Positions 54,230 through 63,671 of a DNA stretch of 64,000 bases are shown one piece after another; the first letter of the stretch is position 1; every line of letters starts with the position of its first letter. The position numbers and the translations under genes were made by a program. The stretch covers positions 4,762,001-4,826,000 of the forward strand of contig NZ_CP109171.1 of the NCBI RefSeq assembly GCF_036246005.1. Direction: 5' to 3'. The notes beneath the pieces were generated by a model, which saw only the letters and a program-made list of their open reading frames with translations, had not been told where the DNA came from and searched no databases. The stretch comes from Streptomyces sp. NBC_01723 (GTDB taxonomy: Bacteria > Actinomycetota > Actinomycetes > Streptomycetales > Streptomycetaceae).

Positions 54230-54258
54230 TTGACGCAGTTAGTGATTGAGTACTAACT
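54230..54258 (+). promoter_or_regulatory. TetR promoter/operator
   Basis: TTGACG at 54230-54235 is a -35; the -10 is near CTAACT/TAACTT at 54253-54259. The palindrome AGTTAGT-8-ACTAACT (54237-54243 and 54252-54258) covers the space between and the -10. The tetR ATG at 54267 comes about eight bases after, so the transcript is probably leaderless. The same palindrome recurs before the MFS gene. Confidence 0.75.
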
Positions 54259-54266
54259 TTCTGTCC

Positions 54267-54839
54267 ATGGTCAGGATGAGCGCAGAGGAGCGACGCGAGA
54301 GCGTCATCCGCGCGGCGACGACCGAGTTCGCCCGGGGCGGCTACTACGGCACCTCCACGGAGGCCATCGCCAAGCGGGTGGGGGTCTCCCAGCCGTACCT
54401 CTTCCGACTCTTTCCGGGCAAGAAAGCGATCTTCCTCGCCGTCGCGGAACGCTGCCTCCAGGACACGCGCGAGGTGTTCGAGACGGCGTCCGAGGGGCTG
54501 CACGGCGAAGAGGCCCTGCACTCCATGGCCGAGGCCTACACGCAGCTGATCGCCGATCACCCCGAGAAGCTGCAGATGCAGTTGCAGGTCTACGTCACGG
54601 TCGCCGCGGCCGAGGCGTCCGGGGACCACGAGTTCGGCGAGATGGTGCGCAGGGGCTGGCTGGAACTCTGGGACACCGTCCACGTGCCCCTGGGGGGCAA
54701 CGTGGACGAAACGACGACCTTCATGGCGTACGGCATGCTCGTCAACACCCTGGCGGGAATGGGTTTTCCGCCGGGGCACCGGATCTGGGACGGCCTCTAC
54801 ATCTCGGCGCGGGCCAAACAGGGCCAGAACGGCCCGTAG
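54267..54839 (+). CDS. TetR-family repressor
   Basis: A 190-residue regulator. The N-terminal helix-turn-helix is RESVIRAATTEFARGGYYGTSTEAIAKRVGVSQPYLFRLF, split across residues ~9-50. The ligand domain follows (EALHSMAEAYTQLIADHPEK, VYVTVAAAEASGDHEFGE). It lies 115 bases upstream of the MFS exporter gene, and both have the same palindrome in front, so autoregulation and control of the exporter are expected. Inducer unknown. Confidence 0.93.
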   Translation: MVRMSAEERRESVIRAATTEFARGGYYGTSTEAIAKRVGVSQPYLFRLFPGKKAIFLAVAERCLQDTREVFETASEGLHGEEALHSMAEAYTQLIADHPEKLQMQLQVYVTVAAAEASGDHEFGEMVRRGWLELWDTVHVPLGGNVDETTTFMAYGMLVNTLAGMGFPPGHRIWDGLYISARAKQGQNGP

Positions 54840-54892
54840 GGGCGCGCGGGTCGGCGGCGTGTGCTCTCGCACGCCACTCGTATGGCCAGGAA

Positions 54893-54914
54893 AGTTAGTC
54901 ATCAATTACTAACC
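54893..54914 (+). promoter_or_regulatory. Second TetR operator, before the MFS gene
   Basis: AGTTAGT (54893-54899), eight-base spacer, ACTAACC (54908-54914): the same half-sites and spacing as the tetR operator. It lies about 40 bases before the exporter ATG. Confidence 0.75.
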
Positions 54915-54954
54915 ACAACCAAACCGCAAGCGGTGCACACCCTCTGGGGGAGAG

Positions 54955-56439
54955 ATGTCACACCACAGCACAGGTCGGAGCACACGCGGCGGGGGAGCCG
55001 TCTGGGCCCTCGTCATCACCAGCGTCGCGGGATTCATGGCCGCCCTCGACAACCTCGTCGTCACCACCGCCCTGCCCTCCATCCGCGAGGACCTGGGCGG
55101 GGCGCTGCACGACCTGGAATGGACCGTGAGCGCGTACACGCTCACCTTCGCCGTCCTCCTGATGTTCGGGGCGGCACTGGGCGACCGCTTCGGCCGCCGC
55201 AAGCTCTTCATCGTCGGCCTGACCGTCTTCACCGCCGCCTCCGCCGCCGCGGCCATGGCACCCGGCATCGACTCGCTCATCGCCGCCCGCGCGGTCCAGG
55301 GCGTCGGCGCGGCGATCATGATGCCGCTCACCCTGACCCTGCTGACGGCCGCCGTCCCCGCCGAACGCCGCGGGATGGCGTACGGCATCTGGGGCGCCGT
55401 CAACGGGCTGGCCGTGGCCTCGGGTCCGCTGGTCGGCGGCAGCCTCACCGAACACATCTCCTGGCAGTGGATCTTCTGGCTGAACGTTCCGCTGGGGCTG
55501 GCCCTGCTGCCGCTCGCCCGCGCCCGCCTCGCCGAGTCGTACGGCTCCGGCGCCCCGCTCGACGTCCCCGGCACCCTGCTCGCCAGCGGCGGACTCTTCG
55601 GCATCGTCTACGGCCTGGTCCGCGGCCCCGTCGACGGCTGGACCGGCTCCGTGGTGCTCATGGCCCTGTTCGCGGGGGCGGCGCTGCTCGCCGGCTTCGT
55701 CCTCTACAGCACCCGCGCCAGGAACCCCATGCTCCCCATGCGCCTCTTCCGCTCCCGCGCCTTCGCCGGGATCAACGCGGCGAGCCTGCTGATGTTCCTC
55801 GGGATGTTCGGCTCGATCTTCCTGCTCAGCCAGTACATGCAGGGCGTGCTCGGCTACTCGCCCACCGAGGCGGGGCTGCGCATGCTGCCCTGGACCGGCA
55901 TGCCGATGCTGGTCGCGCCCATCGCCGGCATCCTCTCGGACCGCGTCGGAGGGCGCCCGGTCGTCGCCGCGGGACTCTTCCTCCAGGCGGCCGGCCTCGG
56001 CTACCTCGCCTGGGTCATCACGGCCGACGCCTCCTACGGGGTCCAACTGCCCGGTCTGATCATCAGCGGAATCGGCATGGCCCTGTACTTCGCTCCCGCC
56101 TCCGCCCTGGTGATGTCCAGCGTCAGGAACAAGGAGCAGGGCATCGCCTCCGGCGCCAACAACGCCCTGCGCGAGGTGGGCGGCGCGCTCGGCATCGCGG
56201 TCATGTCCTCGATCTTCGCGGCCCAGGGCGGCTACGAGTCCCCGCAGATCTTCGTCGACGGACTGCGGCCCGCGGTCGCGGTCGGCGCGGCGCTGGTGGC
56301 CCTCGGAGGCATGGCGGCCCTGCTGATCCCGGGCGGCCGCCCGGCCGGCCGGACCTCCACGGACACACCCGGAACGAACCCGAACCCCACCCCGGAGCCA
56401 GCGGAGACCGTGTCCGCCGCCCCCGCGGCCACCAGCTGA
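54955..56439 (+). CDS. MFS drug exporter, DHA2 (EmrB/QacA) type
   Basis: A 494-residue, 14-helix transporter. Characteristic motifs are FMAALDNLVVTTALPSIRED in helix 1, GDRFGRRKLFIVG between helices 2 and 3, and the helix-5 antiporter motif GLAVASGPLVGGSLTEHISW. Such pumps export hydrophobic drugs or toxic metabolites by proton antiport. ATG 54955 with a GGGGGAGAG site. Predicted to be de-repressed when the adjacent TetR binds its ligand. Confidence 0.93.
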   Translation: MSHHSTGRSTRGGGAVWALVITSVAGFMAALDNLVVTTALPSIREDLGGALHDLEWTVSAYTLTFAVLLMFGAALGDRFGRRKLFIVGLTVFTAASAAAAMAPGIDSLIAARAVQGVGAAIMMPLTLTLLTAAVPAERRGMAYGIWGAVNGLAVASGPLVGGSLTEHISWQWIFWLNVPLGLALLPLARARLAESYGSGAPLDVPGTLLASGGLFGIVYGLVRGPVDGWTGSVVLMALFAGAALLAGFVLYSTRARNPMLPMRLFRSRAFAGINAASLLMFLGMFGSIFLLSQYMQGVLGYSPTEAGLRMLPWTGMPMLVAPIAGILSDRVGGRPVVAAGLFLQAAGLGYLAWVITADASYGVQLPGLIISGIGMALYFAPASALVMSSVRNKEQGIASGANNALREVGGALGIAVMSSIFAAQGGYESPQIFVDGLRPAVAVGAALVALGGMAALLIPGGRPAGRTSTDTPGTNPNPTPEPAETVSAAPAATS

Positions 56440-56472
56440 CCGCACCTGCGCAGGACGAGAGGAGAGCCCGAC

Positions 56473-56853
56473 ATGCCCACCCTTCCCTGGACCGTGCCGA
56501 ACCCGCCGCCGCAGACTACGGAGGTACACGTCTTCGCCTCCCGTTTCGAGACCCGCACGCTGTGGGGAGCGCTGAAGTTCCTGGCGCGCACGCCGGGCGT
56601 GTGGCGGCAGGTGAGGGGCGCGCGAGGTGCGTACGGCGCGTCCCTGAAGGCGGAGCCCTTCAAGCGGACGTTCTGGACGCTGTCCGCCTGGGAGTCGCCC
56701 GAGGCGCTCAAGGACTTCGCCCGCTCCGGCACCCATGCCCCGGCCTCCCGCGGGCTCTCCGCGCAGATGCGGGACGCGAAGTTCGCCTCCTGGCCGGCGT
56801 CGAGCGACGAGCTGCCGGTCAGCTGGGCCGAAGTACGACAGCGCCTGCGGTGA
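56473..56853 (+). CDS. DUF3291-like / spheroidene-monooxygenase-like small protein
   Basis: A 126-residue ferredoxin-like alpha-beta barrel protein. FASRFETRTLWGALKFLART and FKRTFWTLSAWESPEALKDF are typical of the DUF3291 and ABM-related folds. It follows the exporter by 33 bases with GGAG-type sites and is likely cotranscribed, so it may modify or sense the exported compound. Confidence 0.75.
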   Translation: MPTLPWTVPNPPPQTTEVHVFASRFETRTLWGALKFLARTPGVWRQVRGARGAYGASLKAEPFKRTFWTLSAWESPEALKDFARSGTHAPASRGLSAQMRDAKFASWPASSDELPVSWAEVRQRLR

Positions 56854-56948
56854 GGGACGCCCGCCGTGAGGGAGGGAACGCCCCGGCCGGACGGTCGGGG
56901 CGTTCCCGCTGCCCGGGGCTGTCGGTGCCGTCTCGTAGTCTTGGGCGC

Positions 56949-58004
56949 GTGCAGGAAATCCAGGACGCCCCCCTCGCCCCGCTGACCACCTTCCGACTCG
57001 GAGGACCGGCGACCCGGCTGATCACGGCCACGACCGACGCCGAGGTGATCGCCGCCGTCCGCGCCGCCGACGACACCGGCACGCCCCTGCTGGTCATCGG
57101 CGGCGGATCCAACCTGGTCATCGGCGACAAGGGCTTCGACGGCACCGCCCTGCACATCGCCACCCGCGGCCTCACCCTCGACGGCACGACGCTGGAGCTG
57201 GCGGCCGGCGAGATCTGGTCCGACGCCGTCGCCCGCACCGTCGAGGCCGGACTGGCCGGCGTCGAGTGCCTGGCCGGCATCCCCGGCTCGGCGGGCGCGA
57301 CGCCCATCCAGAACGTCGGCGCGTACGGCCAGGAGGTCAGCTCCACGATCACCGAGGTGACGGCGTACGACCGCAGGAACCGGGAGACGGTCACCCTCTC
57401 CAACGCGGCCTGCGACTTCTCGTACCGCAACAGCCGCTTCAAGGCCGAACCCGAGCGGTACGTCGTGCTGCGCGTCCGTTTCCTGCTGGAGGACGCGCGC
57501 GGATTCTCCGCGCCCATCCGCTACGCCGAGACGGCCCGCGCGCTCGGCGTCGAGGCGGGTGACCGGGTCCGGCTGACCGCCGCCCGCGACACCGTGCTGA
57601 AGCTGCGCGCGGGGAAGGGCATGGTGCTGAACCCCGACGACCACGACACCTGGTCGGCCGGGTCCTTCTTCACCAACCCGATCCTCACGGACGAGGAGTT
57701 CACCCGGTTCCGCTCGCGCGTGGCGGAGCGGCTCGGGGACTCGGCGGAACCGCCCGCCTTCCCGGCGGGGGACGGCCTCATCAAGACCTCGGCGGCCTGG
57801 CTGATCGACAAGGCCGGCTTCACCAAGGGCTACGGCACCGGCCCCGCCCGCATCTCCACCAAGCACACGCTGGCGCTGACCAACCGCGGCGAGGCCACCA
57901 CGGAGGACCTGCTGGCGCTGGCCCGCGAGGTCGTCGCCGGGGTCCACGACGCGTTCGGCGTCACGCTGGTCAACGAGCCGGTGACGGTGGGCGTGCGGCT
58001 CTAG
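56949..58004 (+). CDS. murB: UDP-N-acetylenolpyruvoylglucosamine reductase
   Basis: A 351-residue flavoprotein reducing UDP-GlcNAc-enolpyruvate to UDP-MurNAc, the second committed step of peptidoglycan synthesis. FAD-binding motifs are LLVIGGGSNLVIGD and GIPGSAGATPIQNVGAYGQE. The active-site Ser lies in WSAGSFFTNPI, and type I sequence features include CDFSYRNSRFK. GTG 56949 is seven bases after TAGTCT (56936-56941), pointing to a leaderless transcript. Complete and of usual length. Confidence 0.95.
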   Translation: MQEIQDAPLAPLTTFRLGGPATRLITATTDAEVIAAVRAADDTGTPLLVIGGGSNLVIGDKGFDGTALHIATRGLTLDGTTLELAAGEIWSDAVARTVEAGLAGVECLAGIPGSAGATPIQNVGAYGQEVSSTITEVTAYDRRNRETVTLSNAACDFSYRNSRFKAEPERYVVLRVRFLLEDARGFSAPIRYAETARALGVEAGDRVRLTAARDTVLKLRAGKGMVLNPDDHDTWSAGSFFTNPILTDEEFTRFRSRVAERLGDSAEPPAFPAGDGLIKTSAAWLIDKAGFTKGYGTGPARISTKHTLALTNRGEATTEDLLALAREVVAGVHDAFGVTLVNEPVTVGVRL

Positions 58005-58060
58005 GTCTCCAGGCCCCGTCGGGCCCCGCCCGGCGACCTGGCGCGGCCGCCTGGGCCCGG

Positions 58061-59092
58061 CTACCCGGCCAGCCAGTCGTCCACCCCGGCCAGCAGTTTC
58101 TCCTTCACGCCCTCCGGCGCCGCCGACCCCCGCACCGACTGGCGTGCCAGTTCCGCCAGTTCCGGGTCCGTGAACCCGTGGTGCTCCCGGGCGAACTCGT
58201 ACTGAGCCGCCAGCCGCGCCCCGAACAGCAGCGGATCGTCCGCGCCCAGCGCCATCGGCACCCCGGCCTCGAACAGCTTCCGCAGCGGCACGTCCTCCGG
58301 CTTCTCGTACACGCCCAGGGCGACGTTCGACGCCGGACACACCTCGCACGTCACCTGCCGGTCGGCGAGCCGCTTCAGCAGCCGCGCGTCCTCCGCCGCC
58401 CGCACCCCGTGCCCGATCCGGTCCGCCTCCAGGTCGTCCAGGCAGTCCCGCACCGACGCCGGCCCGGTCAGCTCACCCCCGTGCGGCGCCGACAGCAGCC
58501 CGCCCTCGCGCGCGATCGCGAACGCCCGGTCGAAGTCGCGGGCCATGCCCCGCCGTTCGTCGTTGGACAGGCCGAACCCGACCACACCCTTGTCCGCGTA
58601 CCGCACCGCCAGCCGGGCCAGCGTCCGCGCGTCCAGCGGATGCTTCATCCGGTTCGCGGCCACCAGCACCCGCATCCCGATCCCCGTGTCCCGCACGGTC
58701 GTCTCCACCGCGTCCAGGATGATCTCCAGCGCCGGGATCAGCCCGCCCAGCCGTGGGGCGTACGACGTCGGGTCCACCTGGATCTCCAGCCACCCCGACC
58801 CGTCCCGCACATCCTCCTCCGCGGCCTCCCGCACCAGCCGCTGGATGTCCTCCGGCTCCTGCAGACACGACCGCGCCGCGTCGTACAGCCGCTGGAAGCG
58901 GAACCAGCCCCGCTCGTCCGTCGCCCGCAGCTTGGGCGACTCACCGCGGCCCAGTGCCTCGGTCAGCGTCTCGGGCAGTCGTACACCGTGCTTGTCGGCC
59001 AGTTCCAGCAGGGTCGCGGGCCGCATCGACCCGGTGAAGTGCAGGTGGAGATGGGCCTTCGGCAGTTCAGAGACATCACGTACACGCTCCAT
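58061..59092 (-). CDS. add: Adenosine deaminase-family protein
   Basis: A 343-residue zinc deaminase. Metal and catalytic residues: HLHLH at 14-18, SAPHGGELTG (His, Glu), DRIGHGVRA, CPASNVALG and GADDPLLFG (Asp pair). One departure stands out: HFTGS at the N-terminus has Thr where adenosine deaminases have Asp/Glu contacting the ribose 5'-OH (mouse Asp19). The protein may thus deaminate a different 6-aminopurine derivative. ATG 59092. It is separated from aspartate aminotransferase by a strong terminator. Confidence 0.88.
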   Translation of the reverse strand: MERVRDVSELPKAHLHLHFTGSMRPATLLELADKHGVRLPETLTEALGRGESPKLRATDERGWFRFQRLYDAARSCLQEPEDIQRLVREAAEEDVRDGSGWLEIQVDPTSYAPRLGGLIPALEIILDAVETTVRDTGIGMRVLVAANRMKHPLDARTLARLAVRYADKGVVGFGLSNDERRGMARDFDRAFAIAREGGLLSAPHGGELTGPASVRDCLDDLEADRIGHGVRAAEDARLLKRLADRQVTCEVCPASNVALGVYEKPEDVPLRKLFEAGVPMALGADDPLLFGARLAAQYEFAREHHGFTDPELAELARQSVRGSAAPEGVKEKLLAGVDDWLAG

Positions 59093-59166
59093 TCCGCGAT
59101 CCTGCCGCACGACACGCCCGACCCGACAGCACTTTCCCCGTACGTGGTCTTGCTCGCACAAACAAA

Positions 59167-59198
59167 CAGAGCACTCCGGAACGTTCCGGAGTGCTCTG
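59167..59198 (-). terminator. Terminator after aspartate aminotransferase
   Basis: A 32-base perfect palindrome, CAGAGCACTCCGGAAC and its mirror, followed on the minus strand by TTTGTTTGT. It lies 19 bases downstream of the aminotransferase stop and before the deaminase start. A classical intrinsic terminator. Confidence 0.9.
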
Positions 59199-59216
59199 TC
59201 GCGGCAGCGGGTGGGG

Positions 59217-60443
59217 TCAGTCCCGGGCCTCCGCCAGCAGCTTCTGGATCCGGCTCACGCCCTCGACGAGGTCCTCGTCGCCGAGTGCGTACGACAGCCG
59301 CAGGTACCCGGGCGTACCGAACGCCTCACCCGGCACCACCGCGACCTCGGCCTCCTCCAGGATCAGCGCGGCCAGCTCGACCGTGTCCTGCGGACGCTTG
59401 CCGCGGATCTCCTTGCCGACCAGCGCCTTCACCGACGGGTAGGCGTAGAACGCGCCCTTGGGCTCCGGGCACACCACGCCGTCGATGTCGTTGAGCATCC
59501 GCACGATGGTCTGGCGGCGCCGGTCGAAGGCCTCCCGCATCTTCGCCACGGCGTCCAGGTCGCCGGAGACCGCGGCGATGGCCGCCGCCTGGGCCACGTT
59601 GGACACGTTGGAGGTGGCGTGCGACTGGAGGTTCGTCGCGGCCTTGACGACGTCCTTCGGGCCGATGACCCACCCGACCCGCCAGCCGGTCATCGCGTAC
59701 GTCTTCGCGACACCGTTGACCACGATGCACTTGTCGCGCAGCTCGGGCAGCAGCGCCGGCATGGACACCGAGAAGGCGTCGCCGTAGACGAGGTGCTCGT
59801 AGATCTCGTCGGTGAGCACCCACAGGCCGTGCTCGACGGCCCACTGGCCGATCGCCTCGGTCTCGGCCTCGCTGTACACGGCCCCCGTCGGGTTCGACGG
59901 CGAGACGAAGAGGACGACCTTGGTCTTGTCCGTGCGCGCGGCCTCCAGCTGCTCCACGCTCACCCGGTAGCCGGTCGTCTCGTCGGCGACGACCTCGACG
60001 GGCACGCCCCCGGCCAGCCGGATCGACTCCGGGTATGTCGTCCAGTACGGCGCCGGGACGATGACCTCGTCGCCCGGGTCGAGGATCGCGGCGAACGCCT
60101 CGTAGATGGCCTGCTTGCCGCCGTTGGTGACGAGGATCTGCGACGGGTCGACCTCGTAGCCGGAGTCGCGCAGCGTCTTCGCGGCGATGGCGGCCTTCAG
60201 CTCGGGCAGCCCGCCGGCCGGCGTGTAGCGGTGGTACTTCGGGTTCTTGCACGCCTCGACGGCGGCCTCGACGATGTAGTCCGGCGTCGGGAAGTCGGGC
60301 TCACCGGCGCCGAAGCCGATCACCGGACGCCCGGCGGCCTTCAGGGCCTTGGCCTTGGCGTCCACGGCGAGGGTCGCGGACTCGGAGATCGCGCCGACTC
60401 GGGCGGAGACCCGGCGCTCGGTGGGAGGGGTTGCAGCGCTCAT
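59217..60443 (-). CDS. aspC: Aspartate (pyridoxal-phosphate) aminotransferase
   Basis: A 408-residue class I aminotransferase, subgroup Ib. PLP lysine in [17 protein letters not shown]; other markers are [41 protein letters not shown] and [13 protein letters not shown]. The C-terminal Arg for the substrate carboxylate is in [15 protein letters not shown]. It exchanges aspartate and 2-oxoglutarate. ATG 60443. Confidence 0.95.
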   Translation of the reverse strand: MSAATPPTERRVSARVGAISESATLAVDAKAKALKAAGRPVIGFGAGEPDFPTPDYIVEAAVEACKNPKYHRYTPAGGLPELKAAIAAKTLRDSGYEVDPSQILVTNGGKQAIYEAFAAILDPGDEVIVPAPYWTTYPESIRLAGGVPVEVVADETTGYRVSVEQLEAARTDKTKVVLFVSPSNPTGAVYSEAETEAIGQWAVEHGLWVLTDEIYEHLVYGDAFSVSMPALLPELRDKCIVVNGVAKTYAMTGWRVGWVIGPKDVVKAATNLQSHATSNVSNVAQAAAIAAVSGDLDAVAKMREAFDRRRQTIVRMLNDIDGVVCPEPKGAFYAYPSVKALVGKEIRGKRPQDTVELAALILEEAEVAVVPGEAFGTPGYLRLSYALGDEDLVEGVSRIQKLLAEARD

Positions 60444-60599
60444 GGCCCCATCGTTCCAGACCGGAAACCGCACCGGCACACGGGTTTCACGGACTGAACA
60501 GGACGGGGCACGGTCCAGAACAACAGTCCGGAACCCCGCGCCCGCCTGGGCGATCTTCGGCCGAGGCCCCCTGGCGGGGCGCCTCGCCGCCCCATTCTG

Positions 60600-60629
60600 T
60601 TCGACGCCCGGCCCGTGAGCACGTACACT
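60600..60629 (+). promoter_or_regulatory. Candidate promoter for tRNA-Trp-secE
   Basis: TTCGAC (60600-60605) and TACACT (60624-60629) spaced 18 bases, about 85 bases before tRNA-Trp. Match to consensus is moderate. Confidence 0.4.
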
Positions 60630-60714
60630 CTCACCTCGTTGGCCTTCAGCAGCCCGCGATCATTCGGTGCACACCAAGCATCCGAGTGGATGCGGTACGT
60701 TGGTGGACACACAA

Positions 60715-60787
60715 AGGGTCGTAGCTCAATTGGTAGAGCACTGGTCTCCAAAACCAGCGGTTGGGGGTTCAAGTCCCTCCGGCCCTG
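60715..60787 (+). tRNA. tRNA-Trp (CCA)
   Basis: A 73-nt tRNA. Acceptor AGGGTCG with CGGCCCT, anticodon stem CTGGT/ACCAG with loop CTCCAAA giving CCA, T arm GGGGGTTCAAGTCCCTC. It lies 108 bases before secE, the conserved arrangement in actinobacteria. Confidence 0.97.
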
Positions 60788-60895
60788 CTACACACACCAT
60801 CGCCAGGATGTGTGCGCATGTACGTACAGCAATGCACCGCCGTGCGGCTCCAACCGGGCGCGGCACGGCCACGACCCGGAATCAGGTGAGGACGA

Positions 60896-61174
60896 GTGAC
60901 GGACGCCGTGGGCTCCATCGACATGCCTGATGCCCAGGACGAGGCGGACAAGAAGTCCCGCAAGGGCGGCAAGCGCGGCAAGAAGGGCCCCCTCAAGCGG
61001 CTCGCCCTCTTCTACCGCCAGATCGTCGCGGAACTCCGCAAGGTTGTCTGGCCGACCCGGAATCAGCTGACTACGTACACCACCGTGGTGATCATCTTCG
61101 TGGTCATCATGATCGGCCTGGTGACTCTGATTGACTATGGCTTCTCTCACGCCGCCAAGTACGTCTTCGGCTGA
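60896..61174 (+). CDS. secE: Preprotein translocase subunit SecE
   Basis: A 92-residue single-span subunit of SecYEG. A basic Lys-rich N-terminus is followed by the amphipathic helix [20 protein letters not shown] and a transmembrane helix ([20 protein letters not shown]). GTG 60896 with GTGAGGA upstream. First gene of secE-nusG. Confidence 0.95.
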   Translation: MTDAVGSIDMPDAQDEADKKSRKGGKRGKKGPLKRLALFYRQIVAELRKVVWPTRNQLTTYTTVVIIFVVIMIGLVTLIDYGFSHAAKYVFG

Positions 61175-61181
61175 GTCGAGA

Positions 61182-61215
61182 GCGAAGGGCGCCGAGGTAC
61201 CCGGCGCCCCTTTCG
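61182..61215 (+). terminator. Imperfect hairpin between secE and nusG
   Basis: GCGAAGGGCGCCG pairs with CGGCGCCCCTTTCGC with one or two bulged bases, ten bases after the secE stop and 40 before nusG. It could attenuate read-through within the operon. Strength uncertain. Confidence 0.45.
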
Positions 61216-61254
61216 CGTGTTCCACCCCTATGTATCCAGGAAGAAGCAGCCACC

Positions 61255-62106
61255 GTGTCTGACCCGAACGTGAACGACGCCTTCGAGCCGGTCGAGTCCG
61301 TCGAGGACGAGCCCGGCACCGTCGAGGGCGCCGGCAACGAGGACACCCAGGCCTCCGCCGAGGCCGAGGCTGCCGACGACACCGTCGTCGACGCGGACGA
61401 GACCGCAGAGGCCGAGGACGAGACCGCGGAAGCCGCGGACGACGACACCGCCGAGCAGGCGGACGAGGCCGCGGAGGCCGAGCCCGAGCTGGACCCGATC
61501 GAGGCGCTCCGCCGCGAACTGCGCGTCCTCCCCGGCGAGTGGTACGTGATCCACACCTATGCCGGTTACGAGAACCGCGTGAAGACCAACCTCGAACAGC
61601 GCGCCGTCTCGCTGAACGTCGAGGACTACATCTTCCAGGCCGAGGTGCCGCAGGAAGAGGTCGTCCAGATCAAGAACGGCGACCGCAAGACGATCCGCCA
61701 GAACAAGCTGCCGGGCTACGTCCTGGTCCGCATGGACCTGACCAACGAGTCCTGGGGCGTCGTCCGCAACACCCCCGGCGTCACCGGCTTCGTGGGCAAC
61801 GCCTACGACCCCTACCCGCTGACACTGGACGAGATCGTCAAGATGCTCGCCCCGGAGGCCGAGGAGAAGGCCGCCCGCGAGGCCGCCGAGGCCGAGGGCA
61901 AGCCGGCGCCGCAGCGGAAGGTCGAGGTCCAGGTCCTGGACTTCGAGGTCGGCGACTCGGTCACCGTCACCGACGGCCCCTTCGCCACGCTCCAGGCCAC
62001 GATCAACGAGATCAACCCGGACTCGAAGAAGGTCAAGGGCCTCGTCGAGATCTTCGGCCGCGAGACCCCGGTCGAGCTGAGCTTCGACCAGATCCAGAAG
62101 AACTAG
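61255..62106 (+). CDS. nusG: Transcription antitermination/pausing factor NusG with acidic N-terminal extension
   Basis: A 283-residue NusG. Residues 1-~85 are an acidic Ala/Glu/Asp extension ([19 protein letters not shown]), a feature of actinobacterial NusG. The NGN domain starts at [18 protein letters not shown] and the KOW domain at [20 protein letters not shown]. It binds RNA polymerase and links transcription to translation and Rho. GTG 61255. Confidence 0.95.
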   Translation: MSDPNVNDAFEPVESVEDEPGTVEGAGNEDTQASAEAEAADDTVVDADETAEAEDETAEAADDDTAEQADEAAEAEPELDPIEALRRELRVLPGEWYVIHTYAGYENRVKTNLEQRAVSLNVEDYIFQAEVPQEEVVQIKNGDRKTIRQNKLPGYVLVRMDLTNESWGVVRNTPGVTGFVGNAYDPYPLTLDEIVKMLAPEAEEKAAREAAEAEGKPAPQRKVEVQVLDFEVGDSVTVTDGPFATLQATINEINPDSKKVKGLVEIFGRETPVELSFDQIQKN

Positions 62107-62137
62107 TTCGTCACAGGTTCGGCTGGAGCCACAGCGT

Positions 62138-62188
62138 CCGAGCAGGTCAGGCCCTCGTGCGAGCGGGCGCCTGACCTGCTCGGTTTTT
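62138..62188 (+). terminator. Intrinsic terminator after nusG
   Basis: CCGAGCAGGTCAGGC at 62138-62152 and its perfect complement at 62169-62183 form a 15-bp stem, followed by TTTTT. It ends the secE-nusG transcript; rplK therefore has its own promoter in the ~95 bases after it. Confidence 0.92.
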
Positions 62189-62285
62189 GGCCGCGCATCT
62201 ATACCCGCTATCGTTGTGCGGTATGCCTGTGTCCGGGTAGCTCCCGAACGCGGGCAGGACCCGAATCGAAAGGACCCGGAGAGCT

Positions 62286-62720
62286 ATGCCTCCCAAGAAG
62301 AAGAAGGTCACGGGGCTCATCAAGCTCCAGATCCAGGCCGGTGCCGCCAACCCGGCTCCGCCGGTCGGCCCCGCGCTGGGTCAGCACGGCGTGAACATCA
62401 TGGAGTTCTGCAAGGCCTACAACGCCGCGACCGAGTCGCAGCGTGGCTGGGTCATCCCCGTGGAGATCACGGTCTACGAGGACCGTTCCTTCACCTTCAT
62501 CACCAAGACCCCGCCGGCCGCGAAGATGATCCTCAAGGCCGCGGGTGTGGAGAAGGGCTCCGGCGAGCCGCACAAGACCAAGGTCGCGAAGATCACGCGT
62601 GACCAGGTCCGTGAGATCGCCACCACCAAGATGCCCGACCTCAACGCCAACGACCTGGACCAGGCGGAGAAGATCATCGCCGGTACCGCCCGTTCCATGG
62701 GCGTCACGGTCGAGGGCTGA
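62286..62720 (+). CDS. rplK: 50S ribosomal protein L11
   Basis: A 144-residue protein. [35 protein letters not shown] and the C-terminal [14 protein letters not shown] are family hallmarks. It forms the GTPase-associated centre, target of thiopeptides. ATG 62286. The ~100-base leader may hold an L1 binding site that autoregulates rplK-rplA, as known in other bacteria, but this was not resolved. Confidence 0.97.
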
Positions 62721-62801
62721 CCTCCACCCCCGTAAGCAAGCAGTAGTGGCAGGGCCGGCTCGGCCCGCACCACGACTCCTCAGAAGCCAACAGGAGCAGT
62801 A

Positions 62802-63527
62802 GTGAGCAAGCGCAGCAAGTCTCTCCGCGCTGCGGACGCCAAGATCGACCGGGACAAGCTCTACGCCCCGCTCGAGGCCGTCCGTCTCGCCAAGGAGACC
62901 TCCACGAGCAAGTTCGACGGCACCGTCGAGGTCGCCTTCCGCCTGGGTGTCGACCCGCGCAAGGCCGACCAGATGGTCCGTGGCACCGTGAACCTCCCGC
63001 ACGGCACCGGCAAGACCGCCCGGGTCCTGGTCTTCGCGACCGGCGACCGTGCCGAGGCCGCGCGTGCCGCGGGCGCCGACATCGTCGGCGCCGACGAACT
63101 GATCGACGAGGTGTCGAAGGGCCGTCTGGACTTCGACGCCGTCGTCGCCACCCCGGACCTCATGGGCAAGGTCGGCCGCCTCGGCCGCGTGCTCGGTCCC
63201 CGTGGTCTCATGCCGAACCCCAAGACCGGCACCGTGACCCCGGACGTCGCCAAGGCTGTCAACGACATCAAGGGCGGCAAGATCGAGTTCCGCGTCGACA
63301 AGCACTCGAACCTGCACTTCATCATCGGCAAGACGTCGTTCGACGACACCAAGCTGGTGGAGAACTACGGCGCGGCGCTGGAGGAGATCCTCCGTCTCAA
63401 GCCGTCCGCCGCGAAGGGCCGGTACATCAAGAAGGCCGCGATCAGCACCACGATCGGCCCCGGCATCCCGGTCGACTCCAACCGCACCCGCAACCTCCTC
63501 ACCGAGGAGGACCCGGCGGCGGTCTGA
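62802..63527 (+). CDS. rplA: 50S ribosomal protein L1
   Basis: A 241-residue protein. [39 protein letters not shown] and [20 protein letters not shown] are characteristic. It binds 23S rRNA at the E-site stalk and usually represses its own operon. GTG 62802 with CAGGAG upstream, 81 bases after rplK. Confidence 0.97.
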   Translation: MSKRSKSLRAADAKIDRDKLYAPLEAVRLAKETSTSKFDGTVEVAFRLGVDPRKADQMVRGTVNLPHGTGKTARVLVFATGDRAEAARAAGADIVGADELIDEVSKGRLDFDAVVATPDLMGKVGRLGRVLGPRGLMPNPKTGTVTPDVAKAVNDIKGGKIEFRVDKHSNLHFIIGKTSFDDTKLVENYGAALEEILRLKPSAAKGRYIKKAAISTTIGPGIPVDSNRTRNLLTEEDPAAV

Positions 63528-63551
63528 GCCAACGGCTCGCCCAACCGGTTC

Positions 63552-63584
63552 ACGGGCCCCGCACCTCCGAGGTGCGGGGCCCGT
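63552..63584 (+). terminator. Terminator after rplA
   Basis: ACGGGCCCCGCACCTC and GAGGTGCGGGGCCCGT form a perfect 16-bp arm pair with minimal loop, followed by CCCTTTT. It separates rplKA from the lipoprotein gene. Confidence 0.88.
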
Positions 63585-63671
63585 CCCTTTTCCCGCGACC
63601 CTGGGCTAGCGTGCGGGCAGGGGACCCCCGCACGAGGCGCAGGGGGCGCACGGGGCACAGGGGGTGGGCGG

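Noticed and set aside
54861-58004. A 1047-codon frame that ends in murB
   Set aside because: Only the last 351 codons are MurB; the upstream part is an out-of-frame shadow of the MFS and DUF3291 genes.
62189-62285. L1-binding regulatory RNA in the rplK leader
   Set aside because: Expected from other bacteria, but I could not identify the 23S-like stem with confidence by eye.
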